This document shows positions 15,495-24,223 of a stretch of 62,457 nt of DNA, one piece after another; the first letter of the stretch is position 1, and every line of letters starts with the position of its first letter. This DNA is from Pseudonocardia terrae (GTDB lineage Bacteria; Actinomycetota; Actinomycetes; Mycobacteriales; Pseudonocardiaceae): assembly GCF_021343995.1 (NCBI RefSeq), contig NZ_JAJTTE010000045.1, forward strand, positions 1 to 62,457. The letters run 5' to 3'. A program made the position numbers and the translations under genes. The notes beneath the pieces were generated by a model that saw only the letters and a list, made by a program, of their open reading frames with translations, had not been told where the DNA came from and ran no database searches.

Positions 15495-17147
15495 ATGCCG
15501 CCGCAGCAGTCCGGCGATCCGGACGCGGTCGCGGACCGGGCCGGGCTGGCCGAGCAGCTGGGCCGGATGAAGGACGCGTCCGGGCTGAGCTTCCGGGCGC
15601 TCGCGAAGCGCACGCAGGAGTCCGGCGTGCCGCTGCTGCCGTTCACCACCTTCCGGGACTACGTGCAGGGCCGGTCCCTGCCCTCGCCGGTCCGGCTCGA
15701 CGCGCTGCTCACCGCGTTCGGTGTCGCCGCCGACGACCCGGTGCGCGAGCGCTGGCGGGCCGCGCTGCGGCGCGCGGCCTCGGCTCCGGCGAAGCCGCCG
15801 CCCGGGCTGCATCCCTATCCCGCGTCGTCGCCGGTCGAGGGGGTCCTGCCCGGCCGGGCGGCCCTCGTGGTGGAGGTCGTCGGGCGGGTACGGGCCGCGC
15901 GGGCCGCGGGCGGGGTCGTCGTGGTCACCGGCCCGTCCGGGGCGGGGACGAGCTCGCTGCTGCGGGCCGGGGCCCTCCCGGCACTGGACGACGTCGTGAT
16001 CCTCCCGTCGGGCACCGCACGGACGGCCCTGCCCGGCGGGGCCACGACCGTGCTGGTCGACGACGTCCACCACGCGGCGGAGGCCGCCGCGCTGAGGGAC
16101 GTGCTCGGTGCCGTGCCGTCCGGGCGGGTCGTGCTGCTCGGGGTCCGCGAGGACGTCCTCGCGGACCTGGGCGAGTTCGGGTCGGACCCGGTGCGTGTGA
16201 CCGCGATGTCCGCGGCGGAGCTGCGCGACGCCGTCACCGTGCCCGCCCTCGCGGCCGGGTTCCCCGCCGTCGACGGGCTGGCCGAGCTCGTGCTGGGGGA
16301 GCTCGAGGTCCCGCCGGGGGCGCCGTCCTCGCCGCCCGGGGCGTTGCCCCTGCTGTCCCTGGCCCTGGCCGGCGCCTGGGAGCGGACGGCCGCGATGGGC
16401 GGACCGGAGATCACGATCGCGCACTACCGCGAGGCCGGCGGGGTGTACGGGGCGATCGAGCGCGCGGCGGAGGCGGCCTACGCGGCCCTCCCGCCGCACC
16501 GCCAGGCGCTGGTCCGCCCCCTGCTGCTGCGGCTCGTGCGGATGCCGGGCACCGCGGGCGTGGCCGACCCCGTGCGCCGACGCATCCGCCGCTTCGGGCT
16601 CACCCATGGGCTCGACGCCGGGGCGTCCGCGGAGACCGACGCGACCGTCGAGGCGCTGGTCGCAGCACGGATCCTGGTCGCCGGGGAGGGCACGCTCGAG
16701 CTCGCCCACGACGTCGTGCTGCGGGCGTGGTCGCGACTGGCCGGCTGGGTGCGCGAGGACCGCGAGCGCCGGCCCCAGCGCGGCATCGTGACCGACGGCG
16801 CGCGGATCTGGCACGACAGCAAACGGGACGAGGGCGCGCTCCTGCGTGGCCGCGCGCTGGCGGAGGCGGAGGCCTTCGCGGCGGCGGAACCGGGCGAGCT
16901 CTACCCGCTCGAGCACGAGTTCCTGGCCGCGAGCCGGGGGCGCGCGGAGTCCGGCGCGCCCACCCCGACCCGGCGGCTGCAGGTCGCCGTCGCGGTGCTC
17001 GCCGTGCTGCTGGTGGTGGCGATGGCCGCCACGGCCTACGCGCTCACCCGTGTGCCGGCCGACCGGAGCGGGCACGACGGCCCGACGCCGGGCCTCGGTG
17101 GTGTGGTGGCTGCTGCCGGGCCGGAGGCGGACGACCCGCCGGCCTGA
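15495..17147 (+). CDS. XRE-type HTH / nSTAND NTPase-like membrane protein without WD40 sensor
   Basis: 550 residues. Residues about 14-75 form an XRE-like HTH (LGRMKDASGLSFRALAKRTQ, TFRDYVQGRSLP). A P-loop follows at 146-154, GPSGAGTSS, where the consensus Lys of Walker A is Thr; Walker B is VLVDDVHHA near 186-194. LVRPLLLRLVRMP and the LELAHDVVLRAWSRLAGWV segment are typical of nSTAND1 winged-helix regions. A membrane helix lies near 495-517, then a 30-residue tail. Family members usually continue into WD40 repeats after this helix; here they are absent. The role is probably regulatory and ATP hydrolysis is doubtful. It is followed 21 bases later by cbs. Confidence 0.8.
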   Translation: MPPQQSGDPDAVADRAGLAEQLGRMKDASGLSFRALAKRTQESGVPLLPFTTFRDYVQGRSLPSPVRLDALLTAFGVAADDPVRERWRAALRRAASAPAKPPPGLHPYPASSPVEGVLPGRAALVVEVVGRVRAARAAGGVVVVTGPSGAGTSSLLRAGALPALDDVVILPSGTARTALPGGATTVLVDDVHHAAEAAALRDVLGAVPSGRVVLLGVREDVLADLGEFGSDPVRVTAMSAAELRDAVTVPALAAGFPAVDGLAELVLGELEVPPGAPSSPPGALPLLSLALAGAWERTAAMGGPEITIAHYREAGGVYGAIERAAEAAYAALPPHRQALVRPLLLRLVRMPGTAGVADPVRRRIRRFGLTHGLDAGASAETDATVEALVAARILVAGEGTLELAHDVVLRAWSRLAGWVREDRERRPQRGIVTDGARIWHDSKRDEGALLRGRALAEAEAFAAAEPGELYPLEHEFLAASRGRAESGAPTPTRRLQVAVAVLAVLLVVAMAATAYALTRVPADRSGHDGPTPGLGGVVAAAGPEADDPPA

Positions 17148-17168
17148 CCCATCGGGCACGATGACGGC

Positions 17169-18530
17169 ATGCGCTACGCCGAGCACATCTCCGACCTCGT
17201 CGGGAACACCCCGCTGGTGAAGCTGGGCGGCATCGCCGAGGGCCTGTCCCCGCTGGTCCTGGCGAAGGTCGAGTACATGAACCCCGGCGGCAGCGTGAAG
17301 GACCGCATCGCGCTGAAGATGGTCGACGCAGCCGAGGCCTCCGGCGAGCTGCGCCCCGGTGGCACGATCGTCGAGCCGACGTCCGGCAACACCGGCATCG
17401 GACTGGCCATGATCGCCCAGCGCCGCGGCTACCGGTGCGTGTTCGTGTGCCCGGACAAGGTCGGCGAGGACAAGCGCAACGTGCTCAAGGCCTACGGCGC
17501 CGAGGTCGTCGTGTGCCCCACCGCGGTCGACCCCGACCACCCCGACTCGTACTACTCGACGTCGGACCGGCTGGTCCGGGAGATCGAGGGCGCCTGGAAG
17601 CCGAACCAGTACGCCAACACGAACAACCCGGCGTCGCACTACGAGGCCACCGGACCGGAGATCTGGGAGCAGACCGAGGGCCGGATCACGCACTTCGTGG
17701 CCGGCATCGGCACCGGCGGCACGATCTCCGGCACCGGCCGCTACCTCAAGGAGGTCTCCGGCGGGCGCGTGCGGGTGGTCGGCGCCGACCCGGAGGGCTC
17801 GGTGTACTCGGGCGGGAGCGGGCGGCCGTACCTCGTCGAGGGTGTCGGCGAGGACTTCTGGCCGACCACCTACGACAAGGAGGTCTGCGACGAGATCGTC
17901 GCGGTCTCCGACGCCGACTCCTTCCACATGACCCGCCGGCTCGCCCGCGAGGAGGCGCTGCTGGTGGGCGGCTCGTGCGGGATGGCCGTGGTCGCGGCCC
18001 TGCGGGTGGCGGAGACGGCCCCGCCGGACTCGGTGATCGTCGTCCTGCTGCCCGACGGCGGCCGCGGCTATCTCGGCAAGGTCTTCAACGACACCTGGAT
18101 GGCGAGCTACGGGTTCCTGCCGCCGAGCGCCGGCGCCACGGTGGGCGACGTGCTGCGGCGCAAGGACGGCACGCTGCCGGACCTGGTGCACGCGCACCCC
18201 AACGAGACGGTCGCCGACGCCGTCCACTACCTGCGGGAGTTCCACGTCTCGCAGATGCCGGTGGTCCGCGCCGAGCCGCCGGTGATGGCGGCCGAGGTCG
18301 TCGGCTCGGTGGTCGAGCGGGACATCCTCGACCTGCTGTTCACCAACCGCGCCAGGCTCTCCGACCGGCTCGACCAGCACATGTCCCCGCCGCTGCCGAC
18401 GATCGGCGCGGGCGAGCCGCTGGAGACGGCGATGGGGGCCTTCGCCACGGCCGACGGCGCGCTGGTGCTCGTCGACGGCAAGCCCGCCGGGGTCGTCACC
18501 CGCTCGGACGTGCTGGCCTTCCTCGGCTGA
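17169..18530 (+). CDS. cbs: cystathionine beta-synthase
   Basis: 453 residues. It makes cystathionine from serine and homocysteine (PLP enzyme, transsulfuration). The PLP lysine is K44 in GGSVKDRIA, the phosphate loop region is GTGGTISGTGRYLKE, and TSGNTGIG is the conserved substrate-binding segment. From about residue 335 two CBS domains follow (LRRKDGTLPDLVHAHPNETV; VVERDILDLLF; KPAGVVTRSDVLAFL), giving the full length of the mycobacterial Rv1077 type. It is on the same strand as metB, and both belong to homocysteine/cysteine interconversion. A 21-base hairpin follows the stop. Confidence 0.95.
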   Translation: MRYAEHISDLVGNTPLVKLGGIAEGLSPLVLAKVEYMNPGGSVKDRIALKMVDAAEASGELRPGGTIVEPTSGNTGIGLAMIAQRRGYRCVFVCPDKVGEDKRNVLKAYGAEVVVCPTAVDPDHPDSYYSTSDRLVREIEGAWKPNQYANTNNPASHYEATGPEIWEQTEGRITHFVAGIGTGGTISGTGRYLKEVSGGRVRVVGADPEGSVYSGGSGRPYLVEGVGEDFWPTTYDKEVCDEIVAVSDADSFHMTRRLAREEALLVGGSCGMAVVAALRVAETAPPDSVIVVLLPDGGRGYLGKVFNDTWMASYGFLPPSAGATVGDVLRRKDGTLPDLVHAHPNETVADAVHYLREFHVSQMPVVRAEPPVMAAEVVGSVVERDILDLLFTNRARLSDRLDQHMSPPLPTIGAGEPLETAMGAFATADGALVLVDGKPAGVVTRSDVLAFLG

Positions 18531-18536
18531 CTCGGG

Positions 18537-18557
18537 GAGTGGCGACGATCGCCACTC
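18537..18557. terminator. perfect hairpin after cbs
   Basis: GAGTGGCGA (18537-18545), CGA loop, TCGCCACTC (18549-18557), starting 6 bases after the cbs stop. It separates cbs from the next gene, which has its own leaderless-type promoter. The very regular palindrome could also be a dispersed intergenic repeat. Confidence 0.55.
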
Positions 18558-18595
18558 ACAGGGGCCCCTCAGCCGGCGCGGCTACCGTCGGGACC

Positions 18596-19543
18596 ATGCG
18601 GAGATCCCTGCTCGCGACCGTGCTCGGCGCGGGCGCCGCCGCCGTCGTCCTGCCGGACCGGCTCGGCCTCGACCGGCGGCACCCCTTCACCGCGCTCGGG
18701 GCGCTGCGCCCGCACACCACGGCCGCGGCGGCCGTCGCGGCGGGCGTGCTCGCGGTGGGCCGGCCCACCCGCCCGGCCGGGTTCGCCGTGGGCGCCGTCG
18801 CGCTCGCCGGCGCAGCGGGCCTGGTCCGCCGGGTCGTGCGGCGACGCCGGCCCTCCGGCACCGCGGACCTCACCGTCCTGGCCGCGAACGTCTGGGACGG
18901 CAAGGCCGACGCCGGTGCGCTCGCCGCCCTGATCGCCGGCGAGCGCCCGGACCTGGTGTCGTTGCCCGAATCCGGCCGCGAGTACCGCGACAAGCTCATG
19001 CCGCTGCTCGACGGCCTCGGCTACCGCTCCTGGGTCTCCACCGAGCCCGGCAAGCCCGACGGCTGGTCGGTCACGATGCTGGTGTCCGAGCGGATGGGCG
19101 ACGTCGAGGTCGGCTCCGGGCCGGAGCTGCGCCGTCAGCATCTCTGGGCCCGCGGCGGGCTGCTCGGCCCGCACCGGTTCCGCGCGGTGCACCCGCAGGC
19201 GCCCATGGCCCGCTGGCAGGCGCGGGTGTGGTCGCGGGACATGGACAGCATCGCCCGATGGTGTGCCGCGCTCCCCGCGCCGATCGTCGCCGGCGACTTC
19301 AACGCGACCCTCGACCACGGCCCGCTGCGCCGGGCGCTGACCGGTGTCCGCGACGCCGCGGAGGGCACCGGCAGGGGCCTGACCGGCACGTACCACGCCG
19401 CGCTGCCCCGCTGGGCCGGCATCCGGATCGACCACGTGCTCGTGCCGCGCGAGGCGCACACGACCCGGTACGAGGTCGTCGACATCCCGGGGACGGACCA
19501 CCGGGCGGTCCTGGTGGGCATGCGGTTGCCGGGGGCCGCGTAG
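18596..19543 (+). CDS. endonuclease/exonuclease/phosphatase (EEP) family protein, membrane-anchored
   Basis: 315 residues. Residues 1-85 contain two or three hydrophobic segments, then the EEP fold: VLAANVWDGKADAGALAALI with LVSLPESG (metal-binding Glu), VAGDFNATLDHGPLRRAL (DxN), IRIDHVLVP and a terminal PGTDHRAVLV (DH pair). The catalytic residues are all present. Substrates of such membrane-linked EEP proteins are uncertain (nucleic acid, lipid phosphates or phosphoinositides). TACCGT at 18583-18588 lies 7 bases before the ATG, so a leaderless start is expected. It occupies the position of Rv1078 (pra) in the mycobacterial order. Confidence 0.85.
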   Translation: MRRSLLATVLGAGAAAVVLPDRLGLDRRHPFTALGALRPHTTAAAAVAAGVLAVGRPTRPAGFAVGAVALAGAAGLVRRVVRRRRPSGTADLTVLAANVWDGKADAGALAALIAGERPDLVSLPESGREYRDKLMPLLDGLGYRSWVSTEPGKPDGWSVTMLVSERMGDVEVGSGPELRRQHLWARGGLLGPHRFRAVHPQAPMARWQARVWSRDMDSIARWCAALPAPIVAGDFNATLDHGPLRRALTGVRDAAEGTGRGLTGTYHAALPRWAGIRIDHVLVPREAHTTRYEVVDIPGTDHRAVLVGMRLPGAA

Positions 19544-19546
19544 CCT
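19541..19546 (+). promoter_or_regulatory. predicted -10 element for leaderless metB
   Basis: TAGCCT followed by 7 bases and ATG. The first three bases are the stop codon of the preceding gene. No convincing -35 box is seen, which is common for leaderless actinobacterial promoters. Confidence 0.45.
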
Positions 19547-19553
19547 CGCGGCC

Positions 19554-20702
19554 ATGCGCGGCTTCTCCACCCGGGCCATCCACGCCGGCCAGGACCCCGA
19601 CCCGACCACGGGCGCGGTGATCGTGCCGATCCACGCCAGCTCGACCTTCGCCCAGGACGGCGTCGGCGGGCTGCGCGGCGGGTACGAGTACTCCCGCTCC
19701 GCGAACCCCACCCGCACCGCGCTGCAGGAGTGCCTGGCGGCGCTGGAGGGCGGGCGGCACGGCTTCGCCTTCGGCTCGGGCATGGGCGCCTCGGACGTCC
19801 TGCTGCGGGTGCTGCTCAAGCCGGGCGACCACATCGTCATCCCGCACGACGCCTACGGCGGCACGTTCCGGCTGGTCGACAAGGTGCTCCCGCAGTGGGG
19901 CGTGGAGTACTCGACCGTCGACCTCGCCGACGTCGACGCGCTGCGGGCCGCGCTGCGCCCGACCACCGAGGTCGTCTGGTGCGAGACCCCGACGAACCCG
20001 CTGCTCGGGATCGCCGACATCGCCGCCCTGGCCGAGGTCACCCGCGCGGCCGGCGCCCGGCTCGTCGTCGACAACACCTTCGCCTCGCCCTACCTGCAGC
20101 AGCCGCTGGCCCTCGGCGCGGACGTGGTGCTGCACTCCACGACCAAGTACGTCGGCGGCCACTCGGACGTCGTCGGCGGCGCCCTGGTGCTCGACGACGA
20201 CGAGATCGCCGAGCAGCTCCGGTTCACCCAGAACTCGGTGGGCTCGGTGCCCGGCCCGTTCGACGCCTGGCTGACCCTGCGCGGCGCCAAGACGCTCGCG
20301 GTGCGGATGGAGCGGCACAGCGACAACGCCGAGCGGATCGCCGACGCCCTGGCCGCGCACCCCGCCGTCGCGAAGGTCCTCTACCCGGGCCTGCCCGGCC
20401 ACCCCGGCCACGAGGTCGCGGCGAAGCAGATGCGCCGCTTCGGCGGGATGGTGTCCTTCCTGGTCGCGGGCGGGAAGGAGGCGGCGCTCACGGTCTGCGC
20501 CTCCACGCAGCTGTTCACGCTCGCGGAGTCCCTCGGCGGCGTCGAGTCGCTGATCGAGCACCCCGGCCAGATGACGCACGCCTCCGCCGCGGGTTCGGCG
20601 CTCGAGGTACCGGACTCCCTGGTCCGCCTGTCCGTGGGCATCGAGGACGCCGAGGATCTGGTCGAGGATCTCCGCACCGCTCTCGACGCGGCCGCGTCCT
20701 GA
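19554..20702 (+). CDS. metB: cystathionine gamma-synthase / homocysteine-forming PLP enzyme
   Basis: 382 residues. Cys/Met metabolism PLP family: GFSTRAIHAGQDPDPTTGAV at the start, YEYSRSANPTRTALQECLAA, and the PLP lysine K198 in STTKYVGGHSDVVGG. The C-terminal RLSVGIEDAEDLVEDL is typical. It condenses O-acylhomoserine with cysteine to cystathionine; separation from a gamma-lyase activity is not possible from sequence alone. A TAGCCT hexamer (19541-19546) overlapping the upstream stop codon lies 7 bases before ATG, predicting a leaderless internal promoter. Same neighbourhood as Rv1079. Confidence 0.93.
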   Translation: MRGFSTRAIHAGQDPDPTTGAVIVPIHASSTFAQDGVGGLRGGYEYSRSANPTRTALQECLAALEGGRHGFAFGSGMGASDVLLRVLLKPGDHIVIPHDAYGGTFRLVDKVLPQWGVEYSTVDLADVDALRAALRPTTEVVWCETPTNPLLGIADIAALAEVTRAAGARLVVDNTFASPYLQQPLALGADVVLHSTTKYVGGHSDVVGGALVLDDDEIAEQLRFTQNSVGSVPGPFDAWLTLRGAKTLAVRMERHSDNAERIADALAAHPAVAKVLYPGLPGHPGHEVAAKQMRRFGGMVSFLVAGGKEAALTVCASTQLFTLAESLGGVESLIEHPGQMTHASAAGSALEVPDSLVRLSVGIEDAEDLVEDLRTALDAAAS

Positions 20703-20715
20703 GCGGCGGGGGAGC

Positions 20716-20982
20716 CTAGGAGCGCGGGGGCACCGGCGCCGAGGGGGCGACCGGCGCGGGTGCCGACGGCGCGGCCGGGACGACGAGGTCGTCCGGGGCG
20801 AGGCAGCCGCCGACGAGCTCGTAGCCGCCCTGGACGGCGACGTAGTGGCCCGGGTCGGTGCAGCCCGCCTGCTCGACGGTGACGATCGCGAGGGTGCCGA
20901 GCACCGCCGCGGCGAGCAGCGGCACGGCCGCGCGGGCGCCCCTGGGCGCGCCGTTCAGCCGGTGTCCGACCCCGCCCCGCAT
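20716..20982 (-). CDS. small secreted or membrane-anchored hypothetical protein
   Basis: 88 residues from ATG at 20982 (MRGGVGHRLNGAPRGARAAV). A hydrophobic segment PLLAAAVLGTLAIVTVEQAG near residues 20-39 acts as signal or anchor. The exported part has two cysteines (AGCTDPGHYV, GGCLAPDDLVVP), likely a disulfide, and a Pro/Ala repeat tail (APSAPAPVAPSAPVPP). This is a recurrent Pseudonocardiales small protein type with no known role. It lies between convergent metB and divergent ilvA. Confidence 0.7.
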   Translation of the reverse strand: MRGGVGHRLNGAPRGARAAVPLLAAAVLGTLAIVTVEQAGCTDPGHYVAVQGGYELVGGCLAPDDLVVPAAPSAPAPVAPSAPVPPRS

Positions 20983-21045
20983 CGTGCCTCCCCCGCAGAA
21001 ACCGCCCGTTCGCGAGGCTACCGGGCCCGGTGGCACGATGCGGGG

Positions 21046-22344
21046 GTGAACGCCGACTCCGGCACGAGAGGCCTGCGAACGGTCGATCGTGACCCCCCGG
21101 CGGGGGCCCCGGTCGGGCTCGACGAGATCCGCGGGGCCCGGGAGCTGCTCGCCGGCGTCACCCGGACCACGCCCGTCGCACGCTCCCGCGCGCTCACCGA
21201 GGCCGTGGGCGGACCGGTGTGGTTCAAGTGCGAGAACCTGCAGCGCACCGGTTCGTTCAAGATCCGCGGCGCGTTCACCCGGCTCGCGCGGCTCTCCGAC
21301 GAGGAGCGCGCCCGCGGCGTGGTCGCCGCCAGCGCCGGCAACCACGCGCAGGGCGTGGCCCTGGCGGCGCAGCTGCTCGGCATCGACGCCACGGTGTTCA
21401 TGCCGGCGGGCGCCGCGCTGCCCAAGGTCGAGGCGACCCGCGGCTACGGCGCGCGCGTCCGGCTCGGCGGCGCCACGGTCGACGAGGCCCTCGCCGGGGC
21501 GCTCGAGCACGCCGAGCGGACCGGGGCGGTGCTCATCCACCCGTTCGACCACCCGGACGTGATCGCCGGGCAGGGCACGGTCGGCATGGAGATCCTCGAG
21601 CAGGTGCCGGACGTGGCCACCGTCCTGGTGGCGGCGGGCGGGGGCGGGCTGCTCGGCGGGGTCGCCGCGGCCGTCAAGGCGCAGCGGCCCGGGGTGCGGG
21701 TCGTCGGGGTGCAGGCCGCCGGCGCCGCCGCCTGGCCCGCCTCGCTCGCCGCCGGCGAGCCCGTGGCCCTGGGTGGGATGCGGACCATCGCCGACGGCAT
21801 CGCGGTCGGCCGGCCCGGCGACGTCACCTTCCGGCAGGTCGAGGCCCTCGTCGACGAGTTCACCGTGGTCGGCGAGGACGCGCTCTCCCGCGCCCTGCTC
21901 TTCAGCCTGGAGCGGGCGAAGATGCTGGTCGAGCCCGCGGGCGCGGCGCCGGTGGCCGCGCTTCTCGACGACCCGGAACGCTTCGCGCCGCCCGTGGTGG
22001 CGGTGCTGTCCGGCGGCAACGTGGACCCGCTGGTCCTGCTGCACGTGATCCAGAACGGCATGGCCGCGACCGCCCGCTACCTGTCGCTGGTGGTGCGGAT
22101 CGGGGACCTCCCGGGCGCCCTGGCCACGCTGCTGACCCGGGTGGGCGAGCTCGGCGCCAACGTGATCGACGTCGAGCACACCCGGATCAGCGCGACCGTC
22201 CCGATGGGGGAGGTCGACGTGGCCGTGAGCCTGGAGATGCGGGGCCCGGAACACTGCCGCGAGCTGGTCACCGCACTACGGGACGCCGGCCACCGCGTGA
22301 CGGTGACCGGCGTGCCGGAAGGGGACCCGCGGCTCGGGGCGTGA
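21046..22344 (+). CDS. ilvA: threonine ammonia-lyase (threonine dehydratase) with C-terminal ACT domain
   Basis: 432 residues from GTG at 21046. Fold type II PLP enzyme: PLP lysine K72 in GSFKIRGAF, then SAGNHAQGVALAAQLLG, and the glycine loop AAGGGGLLGG. The reaction is threonine to 2-oxobutyrate and ammonia, first step of isoleucine synthesis. A single ACT-type module at the end (LSLVVRIGDLPGALATLLTR) makes it the approximately 400-residue form with one regulatory domain. A CACGAT hexamer 6 bases before the start suggests a leaderless mRNA. The stop is 3 bases from the convergent greA stop. Confidence 0.93.
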   Translation: MNADSGTRGLRTVDRDPPAGAPVGLDEIRGARELLAGVTRTTPVARSRALTEAVGGPVWFKCENLQRTGSFKIRGAFTRLARLSDEERARGVVAASAGNHAQGVALAAQLLGIDATVFMPAGAALPKVEATRGYGARVRLGGATVDEALAGALEHAERTGAVLIHPFDHPDVIAGQGTVGMEILEQVPDVATVLVAAGGGGLLGGVAAAVKAQRPGVRVVGVQAAGAAAWPASLAAGEPVALGGMRTIADGIAVGRPGDVTFRQVEALVDEFTVVGEDALSRALLFSLERAKMLVEPAGAAPVAALLDDPERFAPPVVAVLSGGNVDPLVLLHVIQNGMAATARYLSLVVRIGDLPGALATLLTRVGELGANVIDVEHTRISATVPMGEVDVAVSLEMRGPEHCRELVTALRDAGHRVTVTGVPEGDPRLGA

Positions 22345-22347
22345 GGG

Positions 22348-22842
22348 TCAGCCGGTGAAGGGCTCGATGTCGACGAGTGTGACGCGCATGCTGCCGCCGT
22401 CGGGCAGCGCGTACTCGCGGTCCTCGCCCTTCTTCGCGCCCAGCAGCGCGGCGCCCAGCGGCGAGTTCGGGGAGATCACCTGCAGGTCGCCGTGGCTGCC
22501 CTCCTCGCGGGAGCCGAGCAGCACCTTCTCGGTGTCCTCGTCGTCCTCGTACTTGACGGTGAGGACGGTGCCGGGAGCCGCCTCCTCGGCGCTGGTCGGG
22601 GAGGTGCCGACCTGGGCGGTGCGCAGGAGCTCCTGCAGCTGGCGGATCCGCGCCTCCTGCTGGCCCTGCTCCTCGCGGGCGGCGTGGTAGCCGCCGTTCT
22701 CCTTGAGGTCGCCCTCCTCGCGGCGGGCGTTGATCTCGGCGGCGATGACGGGACGGTTCGCGATCAGCTCGTCGAGCTCCGTCTTGAGCCGGTCGAAGGC
22801 ATCCTGGGTGAGCCAGGTCACCTGAGTCTCCGTCACGGTCAT
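22348..22842 (-). CDS. greA: transcription elongation factor GreA
   Basis: 164 residues from ATG at 22842, with GGAGGAGTG just upstream. The N-terminal coiled coil runs from WLTQDAFDRLKTELDELIAN to the acidic tip REEGDLKENGGYHAAREEQ, followed by the C-terminal FKBP-like domain (VLTVKYEDDED, NSPLGAALLGAKKG). GreA binds the polymerase secondary channel and stimulates cleavage of backtracked RNA. A frame extends upstream to about 22950, but it would translate a terminator-like hairpin and is rejected. Same orientation relative to mca as Rv1080c/Rv1082. Confidence 0.95.
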   Translation of the reverse strand: MTVTETQVTWLTQDAFDRLKTELDELIANRPVIAAEINARREEGDLKENGGYHAAREEQGQQEARIRQLQELLRTAQVGTSPTSAEEAAPGTVLTVKYEDDEDTEKVLLGSREEGSHGDLQVISPNSPLGAALLGAKKGEDREYALPDGGSMRVTLVDIEPFTG

Positions 22843-22940
22843 CACTCCTCCAGCGAACCGGGCACCGCACCGCGCGGGCCGGGCGCCCGGCATGTCGCAC
22901 GGGCACGATCGGGGCCGTCCACCTACAGGCCCCCGAGTAA

Positions 22941-22970
22941 GGAAAAACACGACCCGCCTGCGGGCCGTGT
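22941..22970 (-). terminator. intrinsic terminator / attenuator in the greA leader
   Basis: On the minus strand ACACGGCCCGC and GCGGGTCGTGT form a stem with one G-U pair, followed directly by TTTTCC. The G-U pair only works in minus-strand RNA, so the orientation is towards greA, whose ATG is about 98 bases downstream. No leftward gene lies upstream (mca starts at 23231 on the plus strand), so it can only act on a transcript beginning in this 388-base gap. A TAAGGT hexamer just before the stem could be the -10. The remaining part of the gap up to mca shows no clear feature. Confidence 0.65.
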
Positions 22971-23230
22971 GCGAGCAACCTTAGCACGGGACCGACCGCT
23001 CGGCGCGGTCCTTCGCCGAACGGTCGGGCGTCCGAAGAAGTTCCCGGGCAGCCTGTTTCTGCTGGTCGGCGGGGTCCGGGAAGAGTCGCGGGGGCTCGCG
23101 CGTTGCCTCCCGCGGAAGAAGCGTCGGTCCTGCGTGCCAGGATCGGCCTCGACCGGCCGGGCGGGCGCCCGGCCCTGCGAAAGCCGCCCGTCACCGCGGG
23201 CGCGAGGACACGGAAGGACCCCGGTCACCC

Positions 23231-24124
23231 ATGACGTCCGAACGCGAGCCGTTGCGGCTGATGACCGTCCACGCCCACCCGGACGACGAGTCGAGCAAGG
23301 GTGCGGCGACCACCGCCCGGTACGTCGACGAGGGCCACGAGGTCATGGTCGTCACGTGCACCGGCGGCGAGGCGGGCAGCATCCTCAATCCCGCCATGGA
23401 CCGGCCGGACGTCCTGGAGAACATGACCACCATCCGGAAGCAGGAGATGGCCCGGGCGGCCGACATCCTGGGCGTGCAGCACCGGTGGCTCGGCTTCGTC
23501 GACTCCGGGCTCCCCGAGGGCGACCCCAAGCCCCCGCTGCCCGAGGGCTGCTTCGCGCTGGTACCGCTCGAGGAGTCGACCGAGCGCCTGGTGCAGGTGA
23601 TCCGGGAGTTCCGCCCGCACGTGCTCGTGACCTACGACGAGAACGGCGGCTACCCGCACCCGGACCACATCCGCACCCACGAGGTGTCGATGGCGGCGTT
23701 CGAGGCGGCTGCGGACCCGGACCGGTTCCGCGCGGCGGGCGCGCCGTGGCAGGTGCTCAAGCTGTACTACTCGCACGGCTTCTCCAAGAAGCGGATCCTC
23801 GCCTTCGACGAGGGCCTCAAGGCCCGCGGCCTCGAGTCGCCGTACGCCGAGTGGATCGCGAACTGGAAGGACCGGCCGGACCCGGGCGAGCGCGTCACCA
23901 CCCGGGTGGAGTGCGCGGACTGGTTCGACCGGCGGGACGACGCGCTGCGCGCCCACGCCACCCAGATCGACCCCACCAGCCGCTGGTTCTTCACGCCGTT
24001 GGAGCTGCAGCGGGAGATCTGGCCGTGGGAGGAGTACGAGCTGGTCCGTTCGCTCGTGGCCGGCCCGACCCCGGAGGACGACCTGTTCGCGGGCCTGCGG
24101 GAGCCGGCGCTGCGGGCGGGCTGA
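23231..24124 (+). CDS. mca: mycothiol S-conjugate amidase Mca
   Basis: 297 residues. The PIG-L/LmbE deacetylase zinc motif AHPDDE is at residues 15-20, the third ligand region is YPHPDHIRTHE, and YDENGGYPHPD is the conserved active-site loop. Mca cleaves mycothiol S-conjugates to a mercapturate and GlcN-inositol, detoxifying electrophiles. The length matches Rv1082 (288) better than MshB. GGAAGGA lies about 13 bases upstream. The downstream small membrane protein gene keeps the mycobacterial order. Confidence 0.95.
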   Translation: MTSEREPLRLMTVHAHPDDESSKGAATTARYVDEGHEVMVVTCTGGEAGSILNPAMDRPDVLENMTTIRKQEMARAADILGVQHRWLGFVDSGLPEGDPKPPLPEGCFALVPLEESTERLVQVIREFRPHVLVTYDENGGYPHPDHIRTHEVSMAAFEAAADPDRFRAAGAPWQVLKLYYSHGFSKKRILAFDEGLKARGLESPYAEWIANWKDRPDPGERVTTRVECADWFDRRDDALRAHATQIDPTSRWFFTPLELQREIWPWEEYELVRSLVAGPTPEDDLFAGLREPALRAG

Positions 24125-24223
24125 GCGGCGGGTCCGGCGGCCCACCGACCGGCGCATGCGCGGCGCGCGACCCCGCGTAGCCTGGACGTCGGAGGACGTG
24201 ACCTGCGACAGGAGTGACGGAAC

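Noticed and set aside
15438..18380. 980-codon minus-strand frame
   Set aside because: It lies opposite HTH-nSTAND and cbs, both of which have clear motifs; the frame has none.
22348..22950. longer greA frame with 36 extra N-terminal codons
   Set aside because: It would translate across the terminator-like hairpin, and GreA proteins start at the coiled coil; ATG at 22842 has a good ribosome site.
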